DNA of 64,000 nucleotides, from contig NC_069097.1 of the NCBI RefSeq assembly GCF_947172395.1, forward strand, positions 10,834,142-10,898,141, in the 5' to 3' direction. Made by a program: the position numbers and the translations under genes. The DNA comes from Bicyclus anynana (Eukaryota; Arthropoda; Insecta; Lepidoptera; Nymphalidae). The first letter of the stretch is position 1, and every line of letters begins with the position of its first letter. This document shows, piece by piece, positions 43,564-53,430 of the stretch. Below the pieces are notes generated by a model. The model searched no databases and was not told where the DNA came from. It saw only the letters and a list, made by a program, of their open reading frames with translations.

Positions 43564-43926
43564 TCCTACTAATATTATAAACGCGAAAGTTTGTATGGAT
43601 GTTTGTTACTCTTTAACACCGCTACTACTGAAGCGATTTGGCTGAAATTTGGAATGAAAATAGATGTTACTCTGGATTAACACTTTTTATCGCGAAAAAA
43701 TCCATGGTTTCCCGAGATTTGAGAAAACTGATGATTTTGATAATATGAATGTTTGTTACTCTTTCACGCCTCGACTACTGAACCGAATTAGCTGAAATTT
43801 GGTATTGATATATATTATAGCGTAGATTAACACATAGGCTACTTTTTATCCCGGAAAAATCCATGGTTCCCGAGGGATATGTGAAAAATTAAATTCCAAG
43901 TGAACGAAGTCGCGGGCGTCCGCTAG
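43564..43926 (+). mobile_element. Helitron-like element, intact ends
   Basis: A|TCCTACTAATATTATAAACG ... GTCGCGGGCGTCCGCTAG|T. 363 bp with two internal half-units, each with CTGAAATTTGG and a TTTTATC..GAAAAATCCATGG phrase. No TSD, as expected for helitrons. Confidence 0.82.
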
Positions 43927-44242
43927 TGCAGAATTTAAATAAATATCGGTTTAGTAGATTTAGAGATTCCTACAACCCTAAAAACTTTACCTCTTTTTAA
44001 TATTATTAAGTATATATATGCTAGATAGTTAACCAAAGAGGAGAGGACCTCAAACATTCATAGTTAAGCCTGTAGTATTCAGTTCAGCCAAGTTTCCAAT
44101 TACGCTTCCAACAGATCAGTTTGTCTTTCTAAATTAAAGTTCATTTACATAGAGCTTAAAGTTTCAGTAAATCGAGAACAATATCTACATTACGAGTATA
44201 TTATGTACCTATTTTCTATACGACGATTATTATACACTACAT
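43927..44242. other. Intergenic, nothing recognised
   Basis: No gene or known repeat. Confidence 0.45.
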
Positions 44243-44253
44243 AAAGAACATAT

Positions 44254-44566
44254 AAAAGAGCCGTGATAGCCCAGTGGATATGATCTCTGCCTCCGATTTC
44301 GGAGGGTGTGGGTTCGAATCCGGTCCGGGGCATGCACCTCCAACTTTTCAGTTGTGTGCATTTTAAGAAATTGAATATCACGTGTCTCAATCGGTGAAGG
44401 AAAACATCGTGAGGAAACCTGCATACCAGAGAATTTCTTAATTCTCTGCGTGTGTGAAGTCTGCCAATCCGCGTTGGGCCAGCGTGGTGGACTATTGGCC
44501 TAACCCCTCTCATTCTGAGAGGAGACTTGAGCTCAGCAGTGAGCCGTATATGGGTTGATAACGACG
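44254..44566 (+). mobile_element. SINE2 with perfect 11-bp TSD
   Basis: AAAGAACATAT at 44243-44253 and 44567-44577. Head GCCGTGATAGCCCAGTGGAT, GGGTTCGAATCCGGTCCGGG, 3' end TGGGTTGATAACGACG. It is the best-preserved SINE2 here. Confidence 0.87.
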
Positions 44567-44616
44567 AAAGAACATATCAAGCGTATAATACTTATTAGCT
44601 GGTATTGTATTGTATA

Positions 44617-44811
44617 ATAGATGACGCCGCGCGGTTTTACCCGCGTATTTTCCGTTCCCGTAAGGATACGGAGATAATATATAGCCTATAGCCTTCGTCG
44701 ATATATGGGCTATCTAACCCTGAAAGAATTTTTTAAATCAGACCAGTAGTTCGTGAGATTAGCGCGTTCAACCAAAGAAACAAACTCTTTAGCTTATAAT
44801 ATTAGTATAGA
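44617..44811 (-). mobile_element. Helitron-like element, short subfamily
   Basis: Minus-strand 5' end TCTATACTAATATTATAAGC. The interior contains GTTCCCGTAAGGATACGGAG in plus orientation. The 3' CTAG is degraded to CTAT. It is closely related to 49432-49630. Confidence 0.65.
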
Positions 44812-45060
44812 TTTTAGTACTTAATATAGATTCACGTCTCATCCGACGCCTCGAATTTTACATACATCGTTAGTCAGAAGTAACAGACGAAGTATCATTT
44901 TTTTAATTGTTTACAAGTCCAATAGTTCCTGAGATTAGCGCGTTAAACCAAACAAACAAACTCTTTAGCTTTATAATATTAGTATAGTATAATTCACGTC
45001 TTATCCGACGCCTCAAATTTTACATACATCGTTAGTCAGAAGTACCAGACGAAGTATAAT
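44743..45060. repeat. ~176-bp tandem duplication
   Basis: Unit 1 (44,743-44,900) and unit 2 (44,919-45,060) share GAGATTAGCGCGTT, AACAAACTCTTTAGCTT, CGACGCCTC.AATTTTACAT and ACATCGTTAGTCAGAAGTA in order. The unit includes the 5' half of the HLE plus its unique flank. Confidence 0.75.
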
Positions 45061-45113
45061 TTTTTTTTATTCTTTACAAGTTAGCCCTTGACTAAAATCT
45101 CAGAAGCTCCAAA
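45061..45113 (-). mobile_element. SINE1 tail fragment
   Basis: TTTTTTTTTATTCTTTACAA GTTAGCCCTTGACT only, in antisense. Confidence 0.6.
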
Positions 45114-45380
45114 AGTACCTACTGTGTAAAGGTATTCTCATAGAGGTCATATTTTTTAGACTGTCTACTGACACAAACTGATTGAGAAAGATCTTTAATA
45201 TTAAAGTGAACGAACTCGGACGAACGAACGGAATTATGGTACCTCAATCAATAATCATAGTCAAAGTCCATCAAGATTAGGCTTTCGTTATAAATTAGTG
45301 AGGTGTACAGGCGCATTGGCGTATGAAACTGAAGGAAAAACCTACTCATAACATATGTTTGTAAATAGTTGATGCAACGG

Positions 45381-45426
45381 GTGTGTCATCGAGACCCGCT
45401 TACCAAACGGGTCTCGATGTCACACG
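45381..45426. repeat. Imperfect palindrome with perfect 12-bp core
   Basis: CATCGAGACCCG (45387-45398) and CGGGTCTCGATG (45408-45419) around CTTACCAAA. The symmetry extends outward through GTGTG/CACAC with one mismatch. Confidence 0.8.
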
Positions 45427-45548
45427 CTGTATCACTCTAAATAATTCACTAATGCGTTTCTGCTGTGCTAACGTTCCTGTTGAACACACGAATGCGACTG
45501 TTCTGTAACTCCCATCCCAATCCATTTTCCTGAAATAGAATAACTATG

Positions 45549-45828
45549 GCCGTGATGGCCCAGTGGATTATGACCTCTGCCTCTGATTCCGGAGGGTCTA
45601 GGTGCGAATCCGGTCCGGGGCATGCACCTCCAACTTTTCAGTTGTGTTCTGTGTTCTCTAACGGCGAAAGAAAAAAAAATCGAAACCTACATACCAGTGA
45701 ATTTTCTTAATTCTCTGCGTGTGTGAAGTCTGCCGTATTGGGCTATCGTGATGGGCTATTAGCCTAACCCTTCTCATTCTGAGAGGAGACTCGAGTTCAG
45801 CAGTGAGCCGAATATGGATTGATAATGA
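45549..45828 (+). mobile_element. SINE2, near full-length
   Basis: Head GCCGTGATGGCCCAGTGGAT to 3' TATGGATTGATAATGATG. About 40 bp of the middle is lost near 45,650. A TSD is not clear. Confidence 0.75.
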
Positions 45829-46172
45829 TGTACGAAAGGAAAACTTACAAGACCCATTCTAATACATGCATTTCAGGTAATAAGCACAACCTAACCAGGA
45901 ACTTTGAAACTTATCGACTTTAACGCCTCAAAATCTATTCACGAGTAGTTCAGAATTCCGGGTATTCAATAGAATTTGTGCTAGCTTTAGTACCGAGACA
46001 AGAGCTTATTAAGCGCTTAAATATATTCCAACTCAAATAGCAGTTCAATAAACTTTACGTAAACTTGTATATTTCAAATTTAAATAGAAGTTATTAACCG
46101 ACTTCAAAAAGGAGGAGTTAGCTCTATACAGTTTGATTTTATTTACATTATCGTTGTTGTAAAATAAGTAAA
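45829..46172. other. Intergenic, nothing certain
   Basis: 46,098-46,130 (AACCGACTTCAAAAAGGAGG) is a phrase common in lepidopteran dispersed repeats. No gene. Confidence 0.4.
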
Positions 46173-46544
46173 TGCTACTAATATTATAAACGCGAAAGTT
46201 TGTATGGATGTTTGTTACTCTTTAACGCCGCTACTACTGAAGCGATTTGGCTGAAATTTGGAATGGAAATAGATTTTACTCTGGATTAACACATAGGCTA
46301 CTTTTTAACCTGTAAAAGTCCGTGGTTTCCCGAGATTTGCGAAAACTGATGATTTTGATAATATGAATGTTTGTTACTATTTCACGCCTCGACTACTGAA
46401 CCGAATTAGCTGAAATTTGGTATTGAGATCTATTATAACCTGGATTAACACATAGGCTGCTTTTATCCCGGAAAAATCCACGGTTCCCGAGGGATTTAAT
46501 GAAAAACTAAATTCCACGCGGACGAAGTCGCGGGCGTCTGCTAC
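46173..46544 (+). mobile_element. Helitron-like element, ends slightly decayed
   Basis: GCTACTAATATTATAAACGC ... GTCGCGGGCGTCTGCTAC. Same two-half-unit body as 43564-43926. The terminal CTAG has become CTAC. Confidence 0.75.
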
Positions 46545-46825
46545 TGTTATAATATAACATTAAGTTATTTAACTTACAAATAATCAATGAGCACTCACTG
46601 ATGGTTTTGTGAAATATAGCGTATGTTAAATGTTAAATATAAGAATAATATCGGTGTAGTGCCTCAGTCTTTATTTTAAAAGATTATTATCAAACGTATT
46701 TTTATAGTTTTTATGGTTTCGAATTCATGGAATTAGTCTAATATGACGGGTGGTTTAGTTTATATTTTTGTAAAGTACTATAAATAAGGTAACTTTTAGC
46801 TATCTATATCTTGGTTTAAGGTACT

Positions 46826-46831
46826 TTTATT
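46826..46831 (-). terminator. Candidate poly(A) signal for the receptor gene
   Basis: AATAAA on the minus strand ~75 nt after the receptor stop codon. A second AATAAA lies at 46670-46675. Confidence 0.4.
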
Positions 46832-46905
46832 AAACTGAGACAAGTGTTTTCAATATAGGTCGGTGTTGGTTTTGAATGAGCTTTTTTAAATAGCTATACT
46901 TACTT

Positions 46906-48288
46906 CTATACTGAAGGCTTAATTTCTTTGATATCGCTGATCTGTGATTCTTCGTCTATTAATTGTAAGTTCATATTTTCACCCTTTGTGTGATACGTCG
47001 CTGATATCGTTTTCTCTTCGAGCAAAATATTTTCAATTTCAACCCCACTGTCTTTCTTGTCATTCATTTCTAGCATTCGTTGTTTTATTGAGGGCCCTCT
47101 ATTAAAGGAAGATGCTAACAAAGTTTCTTGTATAGTGTCATTGCCATTGCATATTTTATCAGCCTTATGTGTTGGCATTCGTCCTGAATGATAACTGTTC
47201 CTCACTCCTCCGGAGGTTTCGAAAAATGGTAGCACTTGTTTGAATTCTTTCCTAAAATTCTCATTCAGCCATGCGTACAGAAATGGATTGTAACAAGTCG
47301 ATGCCATCGCCATAGAATGGGCGAGGAAAAAGGAAACGTAATAATAATTCCACTCAGTCATTTGTGCGTAGAAGTCGTTAAATATATTTATTAGATTCAA
47401 AGGCAGCCACGATATACCAAATATGGCTACCATTGATATAAGCATTCTATTAGTTCTTTTTTTCCTGTCCCTATCTGCTTCTTCTTTTCTAGTGTTTTTA
47501 GCACCTGGCTTCGACCGAGCGCGGTCGTTCAATCTTATACTAACACATGTATAACAAATTGCTATTACTAAAAATGGTATAAGAAATTGTAAAACAGTAG
47601 TGAAGACTCCAAATATTTTCCTCGACTTGTCTGACGGCCAACTCTCCTCGCAATAAGTTCTATTATTAGTTATCTGGATCCCCATGAATAAGCCATAGGG
47701 ACAGGTCACTACTAAGGAAAACACCCATATGAAAATTACTATAAACACACATGTGTTGAGTTTCATTCTAGGATGAAAAGGGTATATGATGACGAAGAAT
47801 CTGTCTATAGCTATTGATGTCAGCGTGAGGGTTGATATGTAAACACTCGTTCCTTGCGCATAGGGCATGAGGTGACAAAGGAGTCTCCCGAACACCCATC
47901 TTCCAAGAAATGTGTACATTGGTGTTAATGGTACAGCGAAGACGCATAGCAGTATATCCGATAAAGCCAAGTTTGTTATAAAAAGGTTTGTGACAGTTTG
48001 CATCGCCCGATTCCGGAAGACCACATAGCAGACCAATACGTTGCCAAACACTCCAAGGACGAAAATTATTGAGTAGAGAATACAGAAAGCCACTTGTACG
48101 ATCTTCACGTCGATGATGTCAGTTGTCCTGTTTAATTTGGGTTCTTCTAGTAATTCTACAGTTTCTCCAGTCAATGTTTTGGTAAAGATCAAAACTCCTC
48201 CTACAAAGGATGAGCCGTTTAGATTCATAGTAGGAACATGTTTGCCAGTGCTCAAGAAGTCATCGTAAAAATCATCGTAGGACACCAT
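46906..48288 (-). CDS. Short neuropeptide F receptor-like GPCR, coding exon
   Basis: 460 codons, class A (rhodopsin) GPCR of the plasma membrane. The N-terminus (1-62) has N-glycosylation sequons NGS (24) and NRT (53). Seven hydrophobic segments: TM1 ~64-90 with GN (82-83), TM2 with NLALSD (106-111), C138 before TM3, DRF (162-164, in place of DRY), TM4 ~181-200, C213 in loop 2 (disulfide partner of C138), TM5 ~228-250, a basic third loop (DRARSKPGAKNTRKEEADRD), TM6 with SWLPLN (293-298), and TM7 with NPFLY (334-338). The C-tail from LNENFRKEFKQVLPFF resembles insect sNPF receptors, as do SVYISTLTLTSIAIDRF and YPFHPRMKL. In insects sNPF receptors couple to peptide signals controlling feeding and metabolism; the specific ligand here is inferred. 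The ATG is chosen by its AAGATGG context. Related peptide receptors (NPF, RYamide) are the alternatives. Confidence 0.85.
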   Translation of the reverse strand: MVSYDDFYDDFLSTGKHVPTMNLNGSSFVGGVLIFTKTLTGETVELLEEPKLNRTTDIIDVKIVQVAFCILYSIIFVLGVFGNVLVCYVVFRNRAMQTVTNLFITNLALSDILLCVFAVPLTPMYTFLGRWVFGRLLCHLMPYAQGTSVYISTLTLTSIAIDRFFVIIYPFHPRMKLNTCVFIVIFIWVFSLVVTCPYGLFMGIQITNNRTYCEESWPSDKSRKIFGVFTTVLQFLIPFLVIAICYTCVSIRLNDRARSKPGAKNTRKEEADRDRKKRTNRMLISMVAIFGISWLPLNLINIFNDFYAQMTEWNYYYVSFFLAHSMAMASTCYNPFLYAWLNENFRKEFKQVLPFFETSGGVRNSYHSGRMPTHKADKICNGNDTIQETLLASSFNRGPSIKQRMLEMNDKKDSGVEIENILLEEKTISATYHTKGENMNLQLIDEESQISDIKEIKPSV

Positions 48289-48289
48289 C

Positions 48290-48343
48290 TTAGCTGTGCG
48301 TCTGGTGTTTCAAGTTTCGTTTCAAAATCACTCGCCAGTCCAT
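48290..48343 (-). promoter_or_regulatory. Upstream ORF in the receptor leader
   Basis: ATG at 48343-48341 opens a 17-codon frame (MDWRVILKRNLKHQTHS) whose TAA ends one base before the receptor ATG, in a different frame. It could repress or gate translation of the receptor if the leader is transcribed as predicted. Confidence 0.45.
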
Positions 48344-48361
48344 CTGTAACAAAGAGAAACC
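48344..48361 (-). promoter_or_regulatory. Splice acceptor upstream of the receptor exon
   Basis: GTTTCTCTTTGTTACAG on the minus strand: a pyrimidine-rich tract ending in AG at 48345-48344. It implies at least one upstream, probably 5' UTR, exon beyond this point; none was identified. Confidence 0.6.
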
Positions 48362-49431
48362 TTTAGAGATTGGGATATCTTTAGACATAGGATATCAAGG
48401 TAGGAATGGGTACAATTTGGAATTCTATTACGGAAACAAAGTGTTATTGCTGACGCTACATCCACAGAATTCATAATGGAGGTAATCACGTAAATTGAAT
48501 GGTACGCAAGAACTGTAGGCTCTCCATTAATATGCGACACCATTAATTTACTTTTTACGAGTCCAAATGTTTTCGTGTTGCCATTAAAAAGGGTGGTCAC
48601 TGTTCAAGTTAGAAGCTTTAAGCTAATTCAATATATTTTTGTAATAATCAATGATGTCAATGTAATATTTATTTGAATTTTATTTAAATTCATTAAATCT
48701 ATTTAGATTTCTTTAAATGTATTTAAATTAATATTTCTCTAAATTTATCTCATATTAAGAAAAATCGTTTGAAGTCATTAATTTAATTTAATAAAAGTCA
48801 AAATTTTTCATTCATTTTTACTTTTTTGTTTAAATTTGCAAATTTCTGAGTCAAAAAATATTTTTTTATTATAAAACATGGCTCAAACTCACGTGATACA
48901 ATGTCAGAGAATGCCCGAATAGTTTCGAACCCATACGGGGCTCCTAGTCATAAGCTGGTTCTAAAAATATCGTTGCAGTAACAGCACTACAATATTTTTC
49001 AATTTATCCATAATATAATAATTATTAAAGTGCTAATTTAATCTACGAAACCCTACACTCCGCGTGACCGCACACACTTGGTCGGTTTTTTTTAATTATT
49101 TAACGCTATCTCTTAACAAAAGTCTATAAAATCACCTGCTAGTGAAAATGTACCGTTTTATGTCGATAATAAATTGCTTGAACCAATAAAATGCTTGTCA
49201 GACTTACAACCTTCCCCAATAGACTTATAGCCGGGCGTTTTTATTTCATCCTAGTATTTATAAATGATTACAAATGTTATTGAGATAATTACGAATTCAA
49301 ATGAAAGAGATATTGTAAAGTAGGTGTTTAGTAAAAATTTTAAAATAAATGTTTAAACTGACTCAAATCATTTATTTATTTTCTTAACATAAACGTACCC
49401 ACGAAACTAATACGCGAACATTATAATAACA
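48362..49431. other. Probable 5' intron/intergenic, nothing recognised
   Basis: AT-rich sequence with no coding motifs. It may be intron of the receptor gene. Confidence 0.4.
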
Positions 49432-49630
49432 CTAGCTGATGCCGTGCGGTTTCACTCGCGTGGTTCCCGTTCCCGCAGGGATACGGAGATAATATTATTA
49501 AATTATATAGCCTTCCTCGATAAATGTGCTATCTAAAACTGAAAGAATTTTTCAAATCGGACCAGTAGTTTCTGAGATTAGCGCGTTCAACCAAACAAAC
49601 AAACTTTCAGCTTTTTAATATTAGTATAGA
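49432..49630 (-). mobile_element. Helitron-like element, short subfamily, intact ends
   Basis: Minus strand A|TCTATACTAATATTAAAAAG ... GCACGGCATCAGCTAG|T. 199 bp, same subfamily as 44617-44811. Confidence 0.75.
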
Positions 49631-50365
49631 TTATAATATATGGTCTACCTACCGTACTTAGCCGGTGATGTATTACCTAATTTGAGTATGTATTCATTGA
49701 TATACATCAATGTAATTTACTTTAAGTGGTAACTTGAAAGTTTTTTTTAAAGATAAATTAATGAATACGTACAATTCCAAATGTACACATTTTCTTGATT
49801 TACGAGCATACTTGTCAGAGAACGATTTTTCAAGTCAGTCGGGATTTCTTTTTTACCTGCCTCGCTTGGTTTTGAAACTTTTTACTTGAAGATTTTTCGT
49901 CCGAGATTTTTACAGGCATGTATTCATGCCCTAGTAATACCTAAAAAATAATTCGTCTATTATTTATTAGTTGTTACATTTTTTGTTCCGTTTCTTTGAT
50001 AAGGTTTCACGCTGGCTGTCTTTAGTTTTAGAACTAAATTTGCGTGGATACAACTACCTAGCCAGCTATTTCTGAAGAAACGATTTCTTTTGTTTGAACT
50101 ATAAAGCCCTGTTACTACACTTTGAAGAATCGAACAAAAGTAAATTAGTCGAAGAGTATTTTATTTTTTTATTTTATAGATTTATTTGTAATCAACAGCG
50201 TAACAGTAGGTACATAATTATTAGATTACATAAGCTTAAAACTAAGGCCACAAAGATTACAGAATATACATATTATACAAAGCTACAATACAATTTCGGG
50301 TACCTATATTAACATTAAAAGATAAAAGTGTTCTAAAAAATCTTAAAAAAAATTTGTAAGTGTGT
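49631..50365. other. AT-rich, nothing recognised
   Basis: The 72-codon plus-strand frame at 50094 has low-complexity composition and no motif. Confidence 0.45.
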
Positions 50366-50378
50366 GTGTAAGTTTGCG

Positions 50379-50412
<34 letters not shown>
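50366..50412. repeat. (GT)n microsatellite
   Basis: GT-rich from 50,357, with an uninterrupted (TG) run at about 50,383-50,410. It lies just beyond the stop of the adjacent LINE ORF and may be its tail. Confidence 0.85.
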
Positions 50413-50413
<1 letters not shown>

Positions 50414-50420
50414 GTGTAAA

Positions 50421-51026
50421 TTATAAAGTTCTGTGTGACTTAATCACTTCTTTTTTAAGTTGTGTTTTAGATAGGTAAAATAAATCTAAATTGTAATAAA
50501 CTTTATTATATGTTCGGGCCAGACGTAATACTATAGAATTTTGCGCATATATAGTATTACATTTGGGAACACTCAGTAACGCTGTGTGTCGACGTAGTGG
50601 TCTAAAAGATGAAGCGTTGATAGAAAAATTTGACAACAAGGAAGGGCAATCCAGTCTGCCTGTTAAAATTGCTTGAAGCAGTAACATATCACTCAAGTTT
50701 CTTCTCCTTTCTAGTGTGTCAATTTTGTAATGCCTGCAAGCATCCTCATAACTATTAAATATTTTAAATTCCTTGAATGCCAAATATTTAAGGAATTGTT
50801 TTTGGATGGACTCAAGCCGTTGTGTGTGTATGACATAGTAGGGCGACCAGATGTTGCTAGCGTATTCAAGGGTACTTCGGACATACGCGAAGTATAGTGT
50901 TTTTATGGCTTCAATATTATTAAAGTTGCGTGTTACTCGCTTTATGAAACCGAGTTGTTTGTACGCTTTGTCAAACAACTCGGTTTCATAAGTATACCTC
51001 AACCTTTTTGTATTTCCATTCATCAT
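50421..51026 (-). pseudogene. LINE ORF C-terminus, 5'-truncated
   Basis: ~185 codons of post-RT sequence: KAYKQLGFIKRVTRNFNN, IKTLYFAYVRSTLEYASNIW, HTQRLESIQKQFLKYL, DTLERRRNLSDMLLLQAIL and VLRLARTYNKVYYNLDLFYL. These are the thumb and tail motifs of jockey-like ORF2. The frame is intact to the stop at 50421, so decay is slight. The first ~15 codons (MMNGNTKRLRYTYETE) are not LINE sequence but lie across an inverted duplication at the truncation point. Confidence 0.75.
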
Positions 51027-51216
51027 TTTTAAACAATAGAAATTTAAATCAGAATTCTGTTACCAGCTACGAGTATGTACTTTAAGATAAATCTCGTCGG
51101 GAAGCACTACCACCATATTTACTCCTTTCTCCAAGCTATGTTCCACTCTGAATGGTGTGGTGCCGATGGAATAGACACCACTAAGACTTTTACCTTAGGT
51201 TTTTTAGAAACGGAAT
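51027..51216. other. Spacer, nothing recognised
   Basis: No gene or repeat recognised. Confidence 0.4.
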
Positions 51217-51445
51217 GATGACTAGGTTGGATTGGACTATATTGATTTATATAAGACATTCGGGTAATTAAGATCGTTATAGTCAATATTAAGTAATTAA
51301 TACAAAAAAGATTGTCTGGATGTTTGTAAAATCAATACGATTATGAAATTCCAAAATCAATTTAAAAACTTTTATCGTAGTTCGATGAAAAATCGTACAT
51401 TTTTAGCTTTCTTACATAACATTCAATGTGACAATTTTCATTTTA
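51217..51445 (+). repeat. Unnamed repeat, partner of 18524-18750
   Basis: GAATGATGACTAGGTTGGAT, ACATTCGGGTAATTAAGATC, TTTTATCGTAGTTCGATGAA. Collinear with the 18.5 kb copy. Confidence 0.6.
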
Positions 51446-51644
51446 ATTAATTTAATATACATACATACATTTCATTTATATACATTAGAATACCCTTAAT
51501 ATACTTATATACAAACTACCATCACCCCTAATTTATGTAGTTAAAACCTACTGAGATTGGCCGTAATTTCTTATTTTTATTTGACATAAAGACTGCTTAC
51601 TTAAAGAAACACGTTACGTTATATAAAACACAAACAAGCTTTTT

Positions 51645-51826
51645 TAAAAATGTTTGTATGTCTGGCTTTCTGTTTGATACGGCCGAAACGATTTTAACGA
51701 GACTTCCATTGAAAGATAGAGCAATATACTGTACAATAAGACTGATTTTTATCCCGACAAATACATGGTTCCTGCGGGATTAGTGAACAACTAAATTTCA
51801 CGTGAACGAAGTCGTGGGCGTCTGCT
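51645..51826 (+). mobile_element. Helitron-like 3' part
   Basis: TTTTTATCCCGACAAATACATGG, then GAACGAAGTCGTGGGCGTCTGCTC. The 5' half is missing and the terminal CTAG is degraded. Confidence 0.55.
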
Positions 51827-51843
51827 CTTCAACACAAGTATAC

Positions 51844-51925
51844 CTCGTGCGCATTAACTTGACACCTAGATACCAAACACAGTACGAACATCATTAGAGC
51901 CAGGTGTCAAGGTAATCCGCACGAG
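51844..51925. repeat. 82-bp imperfect inverted repeat
   Basis: Arms CTCGTGCGCATTAACTTGAC... and the complement of AGGTGTCAAGGTAATCCGCA... agree at ~21 of 24 positions. It lies directly after the HLE end and may be a very short MITE. Confidence 0.7.
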
Positions 51926-52414
51926 ATGTAGTATGAATGCTGAATGTCGTACATAGATATTTACGATATTCAGCCTATTTCAGTTTAATTATGTCCCGAC
52001 GTTATGATGTCACTCGCGTTGTCATGGCAACCGCACGTCAGTTACAACCATGCGTGACAATGACAAATTATAACTGCCATGCAAATTTGCCTTTTCTGAC
52101 AATGTAATAAGATTCACGTTTACAATAATAACTATTTGATTTTCCATGATTTTCATATTATTTTCTAGATTCAGGTAAAGAAAAATTAGGTTTGCTAAGC
52201 TGGGATTAACGGATTTGTATCTTTTTCGTTTGACATATTTGATCTTTCTATATAATTTATTGTACTACCCTGATCGAGTTTGACTTTTTGTTAGTTCGTT
52301 ACGACTTAACTCAAAAACTACTCGACCGATTTTAAAAATTCTTTCATTGATAAAAAGTTACATCTTTACCGTAACTTATGCTAATTTTTGTTCCCTTACT
52401 CCTACAGCTACGCT
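51926..52414. other. Intergenic, nothing recognised
   Basis: No gene or known repeat. Confidence 0.45.
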
Positions 52415-52425
52415 TTCAAAATATT

Positions 52426-52715
52426 CATCATCATCATCATTATCAACCCATATTCGGCTCACTGCTGAGCTCGAGTCTATTCTGAGAATGAGAGGGGTTA
52501 GGCCAATAGTCCAATACGGATTGGCAGACTTCACACACGCAGAGAATTAAGAAAAATCTCTGGTATGCATGTTTGCCTTCACCGTTTGAGACACGTGTTA
52601 TTTAAATTCTTAAAGTGCACACAACTGAAAAGTTGGAGGTGCATGCCCCAGACCGGATTCGAACCCACACCCTCCGGAATCGGAGGCAGAGCTCATATCC
52701 ACTGGGCTATCATGA
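52426..52715 (-). mobile_element. SINE2 with 11-bp TSD
   Basis: TTCAAAATATT (52415-52425) versus TTCAAAACATT (52716-52726), 10/11 identical. Antisense copy with (CAT)n tail complement at its left and head (GATAGCCCAGTGGATATG complement) at its right. Confidence 0.82.
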
Positions 52716-52726
52716 TTCAAAACATT

Positions 52727-53124
52727 AGGAGATAAGTAAGGTTAAAATGTTGTGAGAGTAAAGTTAAAATCAAAGTTACGAGAGCTCTACCGTAGGTATT
52801 ACAAAATATGTTTTCGCATTTAATAGATGCATTATTATCATATGCTAGCTTTGGAAATATTACTCTTAGATAGTCGTGAAAAAAATTCATCATAAAATAT
52901 TTAAGTTCTGATGCTACTAGCCGACAAGAAGAGATACGGATAAACAGTAACAACAATACAAGATCTCGCTTCTCTGTTGATAATTTCAATTTATATACTG
53001 GACAAATGGAAATAGTTCCACAAAGGAGTCGTGGGACTATGCCAGTAACGCTTCAGCACAAATGCGTTATACACGCTCCACACTCGCGGCGCGGACGCCG
53101 TGAGAGGTGTTTTTTTTCTTTTCT
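52727..53124. other. Intergenic, nothing recognised
   Basis: GC content rises from ~53,040 (CTCGCGGCGCGGACGCCGTG), possibly an outlying unit of the tandem repeat that hosts the BEL element. Confidence 0.4.
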
Positions 53125-53400
53125 GATTGTGCAAGTGCCGTAGGCTCCTTATGGGACTTCAGCGGCGTCACTGGAGGGTTTCGGCGAGCGCAGAAGCACC
53201 GCCTGATGGGGCCCGAAGGCAGAAGCAGAGTAGATGGGTGGAACGACTCTCTAAGGGCGTCTCCTCTGAGACTCGGACCTCGGCTTAGAGGGCTGTTCGA
53301 GAAGGGTGTTTTGGCCTGAGTGTATTAGTCCGGGCGCCTTCGAGAATGTGAGTTAAAAAACCCACGTCTGGGTGACGTCACATATCGGGGTCGTGAGATG
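53125..53400 (+). mobile_element. LINE-associated GC-rich repeat
   Basis: CAGCGGCGTCACTGGAGGGT, GGGGCCCGAAGGCAGAAGCA, CGAGAAGGGTGTTTTGGCCT, ACGTCTGGGTGACGTCACAT. The first half recurs antisense at 19163-19300 and the second half at 36,060-36,170, which shows these are one family. Confidence 0.55.
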
Positions 53401-53430
53401 TGACTGTCGAGGCGTTCGCGGGTTTCGCGG

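Noticed and set aside
48328..48600. 90-codon minus-strand frame upstream of the receptor, as an N-terminal exon
   Set aside because: It runs through the splice acceptor at 48344, has no signal peptide or receptor-like sequence, and is out of frame with the receptor.
50366..50412. CRISPR-like or satellite array
   Set aside because: Simple dinucleotide repeat without spacers. The other repeats in the window are dispersed, and no array exists.
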